Source of the DNA: Microstegium vimineum
Taxonomy: Eukaryota; Streptophyta; Magnoliopsida; Poales; Poaceae
Reading direction: 5' to 3'
DNA length: 64,000 nt
Assembly: GCA_022036555.1 (NCBI GenBank)
Contig: CM039120.1
Span: forward strand, 25,200,227 to 25,264,226
A program made the translations under genes and the position numbers. Under the pieces are notes generated by a model that had not been told where the DNA came from, made no database searches, and saw only the letters and a list, made by a program, of their open reading frames with translations. Positions 9,277 to 21,276 of this stretch are shown here, in pieces (positions within the stretch are counted from its first letter, which is position 1; each line of letters opens with the position of its first letter).

Positions 9277-11264
9277 TGCGAACCCATGGTGGATAAGTAC
9301 CCATGTATGTTCAGCTTTGATGATGAGTGATTGATCAACACGTGAGTGTTTCAGTTTGAGTGGCTTATCCTAACCTCTGCGAAAGCAGAAAACATATGCT
9401 TGTCTATCGGGTTGTGGTGCGTAGGTGCTATGCCTAGTGACAGTGGTCAATGGCGTGGAGAAGGTCGAGTAGAGGCTTGCCGTGCCGATGGACTGAGAGC
9501 GGTGAAGGGCGGAAGCGGGGCTCGGACTGAGGGACCATGGGCGCCGGCGGACTAGCTGTGGTGGCTAGTACTTGGCACCGGCGAGTGCGAGAAGACATGG
9601 AGGTAGACCGAGTTGACCAAGTCAAGACGGTGGACGTGCGAGTCGAGCGGAGGCTCAGGGGACTCGGAGTTCAACCAGGCGAAGACAAGGTGGCTCGCGT
9701 CGAGTGGTTTGGTTGTTTGGGCCTCAAAACCATCCGCGTCGGTTTCCAAGTTTGGGCCGCAAAACTTGGGGTTCGGTAGTTGAGCCCAAAGCTACCAGTG
9801 ACAGGTTTCCTGGGTTTGGCCCTCAAAACCTAGGTGGAGCTTCCGAGGAAGCGGGGATGGCACGTGGCAGAATCCTGGAGGGTGCGTCGAGGCGACGACA
9901 ACTTCCGGTAGGAAGCGGGGCCATCCATTCAAATGAGTGGCTGAGAGTTACCGACATGGATTACAATGTCTTAGGGCTAGGTAATTTGGTCTCGTATCTA
10001 GGGGGTCTTTGGGAAATAGCCAAAGCCTCGTTAAATAGAGGATGAAGGGGTATCCCTCATTCCATCTCTTGCATTACTCTCTCTCCCACCTATTCCTAGG
10101 TTTTTTCTTCCCTAGCATCTTCTTGCTTGAGATCCACCGCGTCACCGGTGTAAGGACTTGTGATTGTTGTGAGGAATCGGAGGCCGTAACCTCCGTAAGC
10201 CATGGTGGCTTCGCTGTCGTGATCGTGTCCCCGTTTTGCTTGTGTTCTTCCCGTTTTTCTTTTGCTCTCCCTTTTTCCCGAGATGATTTCTCTTTGTTGA
10301 GAGTAGCTTTGTAAAATCCGTTTGAACCAAGTTGTGCGTACTTGTGAGGAGCATCTTTGCACTGAAGGATTTCTCCTCAAACCTCACGAGCGCGTAGATC
10401 GGGCGATTTCTTTGTGGCGTTCTTCGTTCTTCTCTTTCTCCCCCAAATCCGAGTTTTCTCGTTTATCCTCTCCAAATTGAGCAATGATTTCTTTGGGATA
10501 GCTCCCGAACTACACTAGGGTCATGCCTACAAAGTTTGGTTGCAGTTGGAGATCATTTGGTTGAGTGTTGGGAAGCTTTGGCAGAGAGAATTTTGTTTTC
10601 GCGAGGAACAGTTTTCTATTGAAAGCGTCGGACCACTTTTCCTCTGAGCTCCGGACCATAGCCAGTGGTCCGGTGGTCTTGACCTTTTCCGTGTCAAGCA
10701 GCAAGGAGCGTCGGTTCACCCTCCGGACCTCTTGGCTCGTGAGCACTGGACCTTTTTCGAGTGGTCCGGTGGCTCTGCTGAGCTTTCCTACCACGCGTCG
10801 GACCACTCTCCTTGGTATGACGGGGTAGCCCGGTGGTCTAGTCTGGAGGTCGGTAGCTTACTGGATTGTCTGGCGGGTGAGCACCAGACCAGTCTCCAGT
10901 ACCACCGGACTAGTCCGGAGCCTCTGGTCCGGAGCTAGGGTGCTCACTGTTTTGGCATGTCTCGGCTGGTGAAGGCGTTGGACCTGAGCTCCGGACTACT
11001 TGCTATAGTTGGCTGGCTCAGTCGCAACTGGTCCGGAGCCTTTGTGTTGCTACTGTTTTCTCCGTTTGTGTTGCGGTTTGTTTCTCTGGTTCGTGGCTAG
11101 CTCCGCTATGTTCCTTGGACATCTCCTATAACATCCACCCACTTGTGGGTCGTGAGCCTAGTTCTTGCCATGGGTTGTGCTTGGGACAAGGGTCAAGATC
11201 TTCGGAAAGAAATTTTTATTTGGCTCCCATTCACCCCCATCTGGTCACCATTTCCGGTCCTTCA
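9277..11264 (+). repeat. 5' LTR of C1
   Basis: 1988 bp, TGCGAACCC to CCTTCA, nearly collinear with the 3' LTR at 28762-30718. The stretch 10620-11040 is crowded with GGTCCGG/CCGGACC-like words. Weak ORFs within it are not conserved in frame and are not called. Confidence 0.9.
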
Positions 11265-11266
11265 AT

Positions 11267-11279
11267 TGGTATCAGAGTC
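11267..11279 (+). promoter_or_regulatory. Primer-binding site, initiator tRNA-Met (C1)
   Basis: TGGTATCAGAGTC lies two bases after the LTR end and is complementary to the 3' end of plant initiator tRNA-Met. Confidence 0.9.
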
Positions 11280-11327
11280 GGTTAAGGATCAATCCACCTT
11301 ACACGGTTCTTGATCCGCGAAGGCGAC

Positions 11328-12295
11328 ATGGAGCGAGGTGCTGGTAAACCTCCTTACTTCGATGGAACCAACTTTGCCTATTGGAAGGTGCGCATGTCCG
11401 CTTACCTCCAAGGGCTTGATACAAAGTTTTGGGAGATTTGTTAGAATGAGAACTATGTGGTTCTTGAGGCTTGGATCACCGATGCCCAGGTTACGCAACA
11501 TGCATCTAATGCAAGAGCCCGTAGCATTCTCTTCTCTTATCTGTCTCTTCTGGAGTTTGAGCGGGTTTCGAGTCTCACTACGGCACGAGAGATCTAGCAA
11601 ACACTCTTGAGATATCATGAGGGCAACCCTCAGATCAAGTCCAGACTCTTCGACACGTACCGTAGAGAGTACGAGAACTTTGCTCAGTTGGTCGGCGAAT
11701 CTGTGGATGGGATGTTCACTCGCTTCCAATCTATCATCAACAAGACGCGTGCCAATCGGGCCAACTTGCCTTATGATGATCATGAGATGGCTATCAAGCT
11801 TTTGCATGCTCTTGACCGGAAGGTATGGGAGATGAAGGTGGCTGCCATTCAGGAGTCGCCGGGCTATGATGCTCTGACCGTGGACGAGCTGTTCAGCAAG
11901 CTCAAGTCCTCGGAGATTGACTACCAGACCTGAGCCATCTATGGCGTTGGTTTCTAGCCCCGGCGGTACGTCTTCTTCCTCCTCTGACCCTTCACACTCT
12001 TTGTTCGCTTTTTCTTTGATTTCTGTGACAGAGGATCAAGTGGAGACTCTTGGAGATGATGAGCTGGCTGTGGTCATCACCAAGTTCTCACGGTTTCACA
12101 ACAACCGTTTGAACCGTCGGCGTGGTGGCTCAGCCAAGGGGTGCTACCGTTGCGGTGATGAGGATCACTTCATCGCAAACTGCCCCAAGAAAGCTGCGGT
12201 GACTTCATCAAGCGCAAGGACAAGCGCGAACACCACTTCAAGGACAAGCACAAGCCCAAGGGTGTCTACCATCAAAGGTCCTCCAAGAAGATGAT
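11328..12295 (+). pseudogene. Copia Gag (C1)
   Basis: The start ATG at 11328 opens a typical copia Gag N-terminus (GKPPYFDGTNFAYWKVRMSA) that stops at TAG 11442-11444. The same protein continues with further breaks through the UBN2-type capsid region (ENFAQLVGESVDGMFTRFQ, KLLHALDRKVWEMKV). It reaches a zinc knuckle GCYRCGDEDHFIANCPKK (CX2CX4HX4C) near 12140-12195. Gag packages element RNA. At least three stops and a frame change make this copy non-functional. Confidence 0.85.
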
Positions 12296-13873
12296 CGACA
12301 AGGTGAAGGCCAAGCACCGAGCCTTCCTCGCCTCCCTCAGCGACATCGATGCCTCCTCCGACGGATGTGCTTCTTCGAGCGATGATGAGTCCAAGGGAAA
12401 GGTTGAGGACAAGCTCAACGGCCTATGCTTCTACGCTGACCCTAAGCACGGTGGCTTTTGCACCATGGAGATTGAAGAAGGCAAGGTCGGCAAGCGTAAG
12501 GAAGGCCCCGACTATGACTCCGACAAACCCGAGGTACCATCCACCGTTGAGTCCCTCTCTCTCGAGATTGAGTCTTTGAATGACACCTTGATGAGTCAAG
12601 ATGCGTTGCTCAAGCGTGCCGCTTGTGAGAGGAACGACTTTAAGGCGAAGTACCTTAGCGTGCTTCATGAGCTAGATTTTGCTAAGGTGTCAGTGGTGGT
12701 TACCGAGGAGGTAGAGTGTGATGCTTGCGCCATTCACATGTCTGATCTTGTCACTCTCTAGGACAAGTATGACACTCTACTTGAGGAGGTCAGTGAGCTG
12801 AAGGCTAGGCCTAGCTACTTGGTGCGTGCAAGTCTTGCTTAGGCTTGCGTTCTGAGCTGGCACAGAGAGATGCTAGGATTGCTGTGCTAGAGAAGGTCAG
12901 CTCAGATAGCACTAGAGAGTCGGATCGCTTTGAGGCTTTGGAGCTTGAGATCGCGTCGTGCAGACACAACAAGATGCGTACCGAGGAAGAAAACACATAC
13001 CTTCGGTCCATCTTGAGCTGGGTGTCTTGCCGAGGGCCACAGTTGGGGATGATGCTTAGCCAATGCAAAAGGGCTGGCAGCACGAGAGTAGGCTTTGCTA
13101 TAGGTGGGAAGGACGATAGCTTGTTCGGTAAGATCAGTGAGTGCAGTGGTTTGAGCGAGAATGAGAAACCCACCACAACTCCCAAGCTTACCAAGATCAC
13201 TCCTCCTAAGCCTACGGACCCCTCCAAGTTTCCTGTGAGAGATGGTGTGTTTGAAGAGCCATCCAAAACCACTCCACAGAAGCAAGTGTGGATTGCAAAA
13301 CTGAACCATCTACGCAATCCACTTGACACACTGCCAGACATCTCTAGTGATCCCCTTCCTAAGAGAGCTAGAGCCAACCAACCCAACAAGAGAGTGCCTA
13401 CCAAGAGTGTGGTGAGGTACCATTGTGCGTACTGTGAGCGGGATGGGCACTTGGCTGAGTTTTGCTTTAGGAGGAAGAGAGATGATCGGAGGTAGGTTGA
13501 GTTGAACAACCGGGACATGTACCACCCACGAGTTGGGGTGCGTGAACCGGAAGTTCATAGGCGCACTTCTAGGCCTAGAGGTACAATGCCTCAAGGTGCT
13601 AGGCCTCAGGAGGCGAGACCACGTGGTGGTCATGCCCGGCGGGGTACCGGTCGTGACCCATACGACAATGGGCCTCGTGGCGGTGGATTTACTCAGCCCT
13701 TCTCTAGCGGACCACGTTTTCCCTATTGTGGTGATCGCTATCCCTCCGTGGGGCAGGAGATGTTTGGTTTTTTTCCTAACCCATTCTTTGGGCAAGTGGG
13801 ACAACACTGGTATCCTTCACAGTTTACTAACCCCAGTGTTGGTCCGTTTGCTCACCCTATGTTGTTTTATTGA
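12291..13873 (+). pseudogene. Gag-pol linker with second zinc knuckle (C1)
   Basis: Several frames, separated by stops near 12759, 12840 and 13493, give an acidic Ser/Asp-rich stretch, coiled-coil segments (SLSLEIESLNDTLMSQDALL), and a second CCHC knuckle CAYCERDGHLAEFC. A Gly/Arg/Pro-rich tail (13502-13873) follows. Two zinc knuckles flanking a coiled coil is a layout I associate with SIRE-type copia Gag, but this is recollection and not a domain search. Confidence 0.65.
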
Positions 13874-13879
13874 TGTAGG

Positions 13880-15119
13880 AAGGAGGACTGGAGGAGACTT
13901 GGCTTGTGGATTCCGGATGCTCACGCCATATGACTGGAAGTGCCAAGTGGTTCTCTAGCCTGGACCCCGTGCACCACATTGAGTATATCACATTCGAGGA
14001 TAAGAGTAAAGGTAAGGTTGTCTCCTGAGGGTCGATCCGAGTGAATTCTTCTTTTTTCCTCAAGGATGTTGCTTTGGTTGCGAATTTGCATTTTAACCTT
14101 CTTTCGGTTTTGCAACTCCTTGATGACAGTTTTGATGTGAGTTTCAAGCCTAATCTCTCTCGGATTTTGGACTCTCGTGGTGAGCTTGTTTGCCGGATTT
14201 TACCCTTCGGGAAGGTTTTTCGTGCTGTTTTTACTATCTCTTCCGGACCGTCTCGTTGTCTTCTTGCCGGTTCTTCTTTTCGAGCTTTGGAAGTGGCATA
14301 GGAGATTGGGACATTTGAGTTTTGACTTGCTTGCAAGGCTTAGCTCAATGGACCTTATCCAAGGATTGCCAAAGTTGAAGTTTGAGAAGGATTTGGTTTG
14401 CCATCCTTGCAGGCATGGCAAGATGGTTCCTGCTTCCCATCCTCCTGTGACTGAGGTCATGACCACTCGACCGGGCGAGCTCTTACACATGGATACAGTT
14501 GGTCCAGCTCGGGTTAGGTCGGAAGGAGGGAAGTGGTATGTGGTTGTAGTCATTGATGACTATTCGAGATACTCTTGGGTGTTCTTTTTGGAGAGTAAGG
14601 ATGGGGCTTTTCCACTTGTTTCGAGATCTGGTTTTGAGATTGCAAAATGAGCTACCTAAGAATGCCATGAGAGCTATCCGCAGTGACAATGGCACAGAAT
14701 TCAAGAATGCTCACTTTGCAACTCTTTGCTCTTCTTTGCGTCTTAATCACCAGTTTTCCTTACCTCACACTCCCCAGCAGAACGGTGTTGTTGAGCGCAT
14801 GAATCGAACCCTTGTTGAGATGGCCAGGACGATGCCCGATGAGCATAGGTCTCCTAGGCGGTATTGGGCTGAAGCACTCAGTTCTGCTTGCTATGATTCC
14901 AATCGCATTTTCCTCCGAGCTTTCAAGAAGACTTCTTATGAGTTGCGATTTGGGAGACCACCCAAAGTAAGTCACATACAGGTGTTTGGGTGTAGGTGCT
15001 TCATCCTCAAAAAGGGCGGTAAGTTGGATAAATTTGAATCAAGGTCTTCTGACGGTATCTTTTTTGGTTATTCTACTCACTCTCGTGCTTATCGTGGACT
15101 TAACCTTGAAACTAACTGA
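13880..15119 (+). pseudogene. Copia protease and integrase (C1 pol)
   Basis: The aspartic protease motif WLVDSGCSRHMTG lies at about 13898-13936, so the D-S-G triad is intact. Integrase follows: HRRLGH and CHPC of the HHCC zinc-binding domain (14297-14415), then HMDTVGP, RSDNGTEF and NGVVERMNR, which contain the three catalytic acids of the DDE core. The parts lie in different frames: a stop near 14026, a shift near 14290 and another near 14640. After the core come YWAEAL and FGCRCFILKKGGKLD, typical of copia integrase. The stop before 15120 ends this frame. Integrase would insert cDNA into chromatin; this copy is dead. Confidence 0.9.
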
Positions 15120-16238
15120 GTGATGGAGACTTATGAAATTACTTTCGATGCAACTATGCCTTGTGTTTCCACTGCTTTTGAGCTTGCAGGTGATGATGAG
15201 GTGAACACTAGCATCTTTGTGGAGGAGGAGCAGGACGACGCCGGTTGGGGTGATCCCGAGCCTGCGACGTCCACTTCGGCTCACGGCCCCGATCCGACTA
15301 CTTCCTCTACATGGGGCCCGTTCGAGCAGCTTCCTCAGTTGGTGCCCGTTGCACCTGAGGGAGCTCCAGCTGCCGTCGAGGGGAGGCCACTTCGTCCGGG
15401 TAGGCTCCCCGCCACATCCTGCGGCAGCACCCGCCGGAGAACATCATCGGCGACATTGACTGTCGAGTCACGCGGACCAGGTCCTATATCTCTCACTTTG
15501 CTCATTCGGCTTTTGTCGCTTCTTTTGAGCCCCGAGATGTTGGACACGCTTTGATGGATCCGGATTGGGTTAATTCCATGCATGAGGAGTTAGAAAACTT
15601 TGAGCAAAACCGCATTTGGGTCTTAGTTCCTCACCACCTAGTTGCCACCCCATAGGTACCAAATGGGTTTTCAAAAATAAACAAAGTGAGGATGGGGTGG
15701 TAGTGCGTAGGTTGGTAGCTCAAGGCTTTTGTCAAAAGGAGGGAATTGATTATGAGGAAACCTTTGCTCCCGTAGAGCATTTAGAAGCCATTAGAATCCT
15801 TCTAGCTTTTGTGGCTTCTAAGGGTTTTAAACTTTTTCAAATGGACGTTAAAAGTGCTTTCTTAAATGGCTACATAGAGGAGGAAGTTTATGTTAAACAA
15901 CCTCCCGGTTTCGAAAATCCCAAGTTTCCAAACCATTTTTTTAAACTTCACAAAGCTTTGTATGGTTTGAAACAAGCACCTAGAGCATGGTATGATATGC
16001 TAAAAACCTTTTTTTGCTTGCTAAGGGCTTTAAAATGGGATCGGTAGATAAGACGTTGTTTCTCCTCAAGCAAGGCAAAGACACTCTCCTTGGCCAAATA
16101 TACGTGGATGATATCATCTTTGGTGGTTCTTCTCATGCTCTTGTTGCCAAGTTTGCAGATCTTATGAGCAGGGAATTTGAGATGAGCATGATGGGAGAGT
16201 TGACTTTCTTTCTCGGGTAGCAAATCAAGCAAACCCGG
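15120..16238 (+). pseudogene. Copia integrase C-terminus and reverse transcriptase, 5' part (C1 pol)
   Basis: A low-complexity linker (15120-15540) precedes a copia reverse transcriptase: DPDWVNSMHEELENFEQNRI, GTKWVFKNK, EGIDYEETFAPV, FQMDVKSAFLNGYIEEEVYV, KALYGLKQAPRAWYDML and the catalytic YVDDIIFGG (about 16100-16127). There are breaks near 15650 and 16015. The frame is interrupted at FFLG-QIKQT by insertion of G4 at 16239. RT resumes at 26287 exactly where expected, which proves the insertion point. Confidence 0.9.
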
Positions 16239-17446
16239 TGTTGACACCGTTTTTCAGCACGTGTCAAATGAGCTAAGGTTTGACTGGTCAGCGGACGTTC
16301 GCTATCGGCATCGGTAAAGTATGAGCCAATATTGCCGATGGAAGTGTCGCGGGAAGGCCAAGTGTGCTGCCGATGGAGACTGGATGGTCCTTGCCGACAA
16401 AGGTTAATTAGCGAAGCCGAGTAGCTCAAGTTAAGTGCCGATTGCCAATAAGGGGATATTGCTGATTGCCGATGAGTATGACGTTGCTGAATTGCTGATG
16501 AAAAGCTGATGCCGAGTGCCGGTGGAGTGGTTGCCGATTGCCGATAGGGTGGTGAAGACAGTTATCGGTACGAGATTGCTGATCGGGAAGTATTACCGAT
16601 GCCGATAGGCATGAGGTGCCGATAAGGTGACTTAGCGTGTGATATCAGTAGAAGCTACAGGTGACCAAAGAAGGAAGTCGTGGATTAGAGGGATCTGCCG
16701 ATGGAAAGTTTCCATCGAGGAGGAGTATAAGGAAACTAGTGTTTTGTACCAGTATTATTATTATAGTAGTTTGAGTCTGACTCTTGCGTGAGTCATTTAT
16801 TTTTCTTTAAAATAGGCGTGTTTGTTTAGGGAAATAAATATTATTGTTTTAGATCTGACTCCTGAGTGAGTCAGTTTCCTTAAAATTAGGAGTTTGTTGT
16901 AGGAAGGATACGTGTCGTGTCTCTGTACAACTCTCCATGCGGGAGTATAAATATGTGCCCGAGGGCTACGAAAAAAACAATCAATCCAATCAAAAACAAA
17001 CCAATTTTATCTTATTCTACTTTTTATCGCAATTTATCTTTTACTGCATTAGTTGTAGTTTATCAACGAGTTCTTTCAAGCTTCGACGGGCTGCATCATC
17101 TTGATCTCCGTCAAATCCTTGCAAGTTCCGCGTGGGAGTACCTCTAAGCTTTGACATTCCGGGCGCATCGCTGTTTGCCTCGTTCAGCTCTGCTCTAGTT
17201 ATCCTGATCAAGCCCCAATCCCAGCATCCGGGCGCATCGCCGTTGTCTGGATTGGATCTTGTTCTAGTTATCCTTGATCAATCTGAGCCTTGACGTCTGG
17301 GCGCATCGCTGTCGTCTCGTTGAGTTTTTTTCTAGTTACCATCCTTGTCGATTGATTGGTCAAATCGACTGGCACGCCTCCGGAATACCGAGCTTTGGGT
17401 AATAGCCCGAGGTGTTCGCAAATCCTGACGCTTTTTTGTGTCAACA
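16239..17446 (+). repeat. 5' LTR of G4
   Basis: 1208 bp, TGTTGACACCG to GTGTCAACA, matching the 3' LTR at 25078-26286 with a few percent differences by eye. A TATA box candidate TATAAATA lies at 16946-16953. About ten GCCGAT words sit in the first 460 bases (U3), and none after about 16700. Confidence 0.92.
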
Positions 17447-17453
17447 CCTCTTT

Positions 17454-17470
17454 TGGCACACCCGGTGGGA
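17454..17470 (+). promoter_or_regulatory. Primer-binding-site-like sequence (G4)
   Basis: TGGCACACCCGGTGGGA begins seven bases after the LTR end. This position and its TGGCRC...GGTGGGA form match what I know from Tat-lineage elements. I have not assigned the tRNA. Confidence 0.6.
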
Positions 17471-17497
17471 CCCGATTATATAAATTATATATTTATC

Positions 17498-20400
17498 ATG
17501 ACTAATCCAAGGAGTGTCATTGAAGTCTCCACAGCAGATCTGACAAATCATCAGAAGCAGGCCATGGAGCAGGCAATGGAGGAATACAAGCGTTCATATC
17601 TTAGATCCTTCAGCCTAAACGGGATCGGCGAAGCAGTACAGAAGCAAGATCCGTCGTCGCCACGACAGACGATTTTCTACGCTGATCCTAGTAAAGTACA
17701 AGATACGGTTAATTATGCATTAAATAATGTATTAATTAGCCAATCCAATGTGCTGTCCGATACCGTATGCAATGCTGTTAAGCAAGCTTTCAAGGGACAT
17801 GCACCATATTGTGTTGGTCCAGAGTATCGTCAACTCGGATCGGCATCTGTTGCGACTCCATCGGCGGTTCCAAGGGTGTCCATACCAATTGTGAGCCGAT
17901 CTGCCGATGAGATCACGCCACCAAGATCGAACCCAGCGAGCGTTACTCAGATGAACGCAAATCTGGTGGCTTCAACGATGTCTGGACCTGTAATCCAGAA
18001 ACAGCCAACTTCGGCCAACTCGTGGGGATACGGTATGTCTCCAAGTCTATCTGCTGATTCTAGATTGGTCCAAGATAACCACGCAGGGTGGAAGGTTCCC
18101 ATGGTATCGGCAACACCTGTACAGCCGATGGTTCCAATGGTGCATTATGCTACATCTTCTCCAACAATGCAGTCGTCAACGGGGAATCTGCAAACGGCAA
18201 TACCCAGAGTGCCGTACGCCCAACCATCGGCAAGTCACTTGCCGATACAGCAAAGCCCAACAGTTGCAAATCAATCCACGGCGGCAATGGTTCTTCAAAC
18301 TAGAACACCTACTAATCAAGGTAGCTATGTCGTTAATTACCCGGCGCCACAAGAACGACGGGCATCAGCTGGTTATCAGCCATCGGCAACTTCTTGGCCG
18401 ATGCAACAAGGTACGCCGATTGTCAATCAATCTGTATCGGCAATCACTGCTCAGGTTGTGGTACCCGTGAGTCCAAGTAATCATCCAAGGGTACAACAAG
18501 AACAAGCATCAGCCGGTTATCAGCTATCGGCAAATGCTTGGCCGATGCAACAAGACGTGCCAATAGTTAATCAGCCTATATCGGCAAATTCTTGGCCGAT
18601 GCAACAAGGCATGCCGAGCGTTGATCAGTCTGCATCGGCAATAGCTGCTCAGCCTATGGTACCCGCAAGTCGAGGCTATCATCCGAATGTATAGGGGCTG
18701 CAAGAGTCAGCTAGTTATCAGCCATCGGTAAGTCATGTGCCGATGACACCTAATGTAGGTTGGATCGGTCAATTGCCGGTTCAGCAGCAATATGTACAGC
18801 CCGAACACCAGGTGGTAGGAGTTCTGCAGCGCCATTCAGCGAGTCTTCAGGATGAGGTATCGGTACATCAACCGATAAGTACTACACTGCAATACTCGCA
18901 AGAAAAAGTATACAATGAGACAGCGGTACAGCAACCGATGAATGTAATAAATGTAATGACACACTACAAACTAGTAACTGTGCAAGGTGGCTCATCGGCA
19001 ACGCAACCAATGCATGGTGTTCTAATGACTGGTACTATGCATGCTCCAAACACTTCGAGTACTTTGACGTCGAAGCCTGAAATACATCAACCTACTCAAC
19101 CAGTAGGCTTTCAGAATTGCCCATCGGTTAATCAGCCGATGCATAATATTCAACAGACTGATACTGCAGATATGTCGATTGCCCCGGCCTATTCGTTACA
19201 ATATGAAGAGGTGCCTCAACCTGATCCACTAGTGGGCAAGTCTATGCATCGGCAAGATCCAGACGCAGAGGTGTTTTCGATCAAGAAGATAGAACATTCA
19301 GAGCTGGACGAAGAGCCAAGCCTCGACACTGCTGAATTGGAGAAATTCACCTTTGATATCACGGAGGCCGATCGGGACGTTAAACCATTCGAGCTCAGGA
19401 AAACTCGGAGTGCAACGGTGCTTTTCGTTGGACGAGGGGGTTCTGAGTCAGATGATGAGGTGAACATCGGCACTTCTGAATGGGTAAAGGATGGGGAGCC
19501 GGTACCTTGTGCGCTCGGCCAGAAAAGTATTGGAAAGCTCACCTTCGATATCACGAAGGCCGATGGGATATTTGACCTATTGCTTCAGGAAGGGCGAATT
19601 AAGCTAGCCATCAATTAGGTAATTCCATCGGCCGAGGAACTCAAGAAGACCAGGTACTGCAAGTGGCACGATGCAACTTCTCATAGTACCAATGACTGCA
19701 AAGTGTTCAGGCAGCAGTTGCAGTCGGAAATTGACTCTGGACGGATTCGATTTGAAAATCCTAAAGTCCAGAAACCGATGGAAATTGATCAGCGCCCGTT
19801 TCCAAATAATATGGTGGAAACCGATGGAAAGACTAAGGTGCTGACATCGGACACTGCTAGAAAGAGTGCATCGGTAGATCCTGATCATCAAGTGGCTGAG
19901 CGCGACGTCGAAAAGTTTGCCGATGACAGGAAAGGCAAGAATATTGCCGATAAAGGTGGCTGTGTCAGCAGGACTCCTGGTATGGTAATCACACACAAGC
20001 TACCAAGGCGGAAGTATCGGCAATCACGAGATGAGCGATATCGGCAGGAAGAAGAACATCGGGAGTGGCTTCGTCGGAAAAATCATTGGAAGTGTCCCTT
20101 CTTCGTTCATTGTTGGGAAGAAGGCATTAAGCTACCTACTGCCGATGACTGTCCTGAATGCAACGGGTATCACACTGCCGATCAGTCAGGAAAGAAGCCT
20201 TGTTTGGATGATCGGGCATCTAGGTACGCCAAGCCGTTCAGAGAGAAGAGATCGGTACATGACCAGTTGGGGGCAAGCTTAGTGCCCATAGCAGGCTTGG
20301 CGGGCAGGTTGATCAAGAGGAGAACAAGGAGCAGACCAAGACAAGAACACCCGATGAGGAAGTGTTCTCCCGAGATTCAAACATTGTGGAGGAGGCCGAT

Positions 20401-20730
20401 GCAGATAATGAAAGACGGCACCAACCCGTCTAGAAAACCAAACTCCCTCAGTGGTGCCCTAAGGATCTAACAAAGACCCAGAAAAGAAGAATTCAGCGTG
20501 AGCGCCGAAACAATTTATATGACACACTTTCCTTCAAGCGGAAAGCAGTGGAGGCCAAAGCGCAAGGATGGAGATCCATCGGCAGACGGCAATATTTTGC
20601 CGATGGTCTAACCGGGGTCAATCTTGGACCTGTTGGCTTGAAGGCCGCGCTCGACAAACCGGCGATTTCGATTATTATACTTGGGGGCACCTGTCGATGG
20701 TTTGTGTATGGGACGTCGTACTGCCGATAA
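17498..20730 (+). pseudogene. Gag of G4, long and repeat-rich, with truncated gag-pol junction
   Basis: ATG 17498 opens one reading phase of about 990 codons to 20470, broken only by TAG at 18692-18694 and TAG at 19616-19618. The N-terminus (about 150 residues) looks globular. A Gln/Pro/Ser-rich middle carries imperfect repeats of the type SANSWPMQQGMPSVDQ (18360-18660). An acidic stretch follows, then a CHHC zinc knuckle (CKWHDATSHSTNDC, about 19654-19695), a basic Arg-rich part and CPFFVHCWEEG. After a frame change near 20450 the sequence reads QWCPKDLTKTQKRRIQRERR, which in Tat elements precedes protease. It then runs to a stop at about 20730 and pol is missing. Gag alone could package RNA, but not copy it. 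Confidence 0.75.
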
Positions 20731-21276
20731 ATTCGTTAACTGCTAGAAGATGGTTGAAAGAATGATTCTGCCGCGCTTGTGTACGATGACTAAGTGTGTG
20801 GTGCACGCGTTCTGGGAGTTACTCCTCGTACTCTTTGGTGGGTCTATCGGCATTGTCCTAATTCTGATCCGATGGAAGTATGAAGCCTCGTTGCCGATTA
20901 TTGTTACAACCGGGCTAAATACCAGGGTCTGTTAAAAAGTTGGGATTACTCAGGATTTTAGCCGATTCGATAAGTTATGGTGTCGGTAATGATTGCCGAT
21001 GACTGGGTGAACGAGTTTGCTGATGGTACTCTAGCGTGGAGATTGATTTTACCGATCGGGATTGAATTCTAGGCCTGGAAGTGGTTTCCTAATCAGGTCC
21101 TTATCGGGTAAGACAGTCCGCCCCCAGCAATGCGTACATTCTAGAAACTCTCGAAGGAGTTGACGTATGGCGTGCGCGTTTGGATGCCGGTGAAAAGGAA
21201 AATTATAATACATCGTTAAAAACGTGTAAACGTTATTAAGTATCGAAGTTACATTTTTGCCGATACGACAAATGGA
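20731..21276 (+). other. Non-coding junction where pol is missing (G4)
   Basis: There is no protease, RT or integrase similarity on either strand. GCCGAT/ATCGGC words continue at normal density for this element (for example near 20846, 20892, 20961 and 20995). On the minus strand this is the 3' flank of the antisense PMD gene. Confidence 0.6.

Noticed and set aside
11267..11279. tRNA gene fragments at the primer-binding sites
   Set aside because: Only the 12-18 bases complementary to a tRNA 3' end are present; no cloverleaf or A/B boxes are seen.
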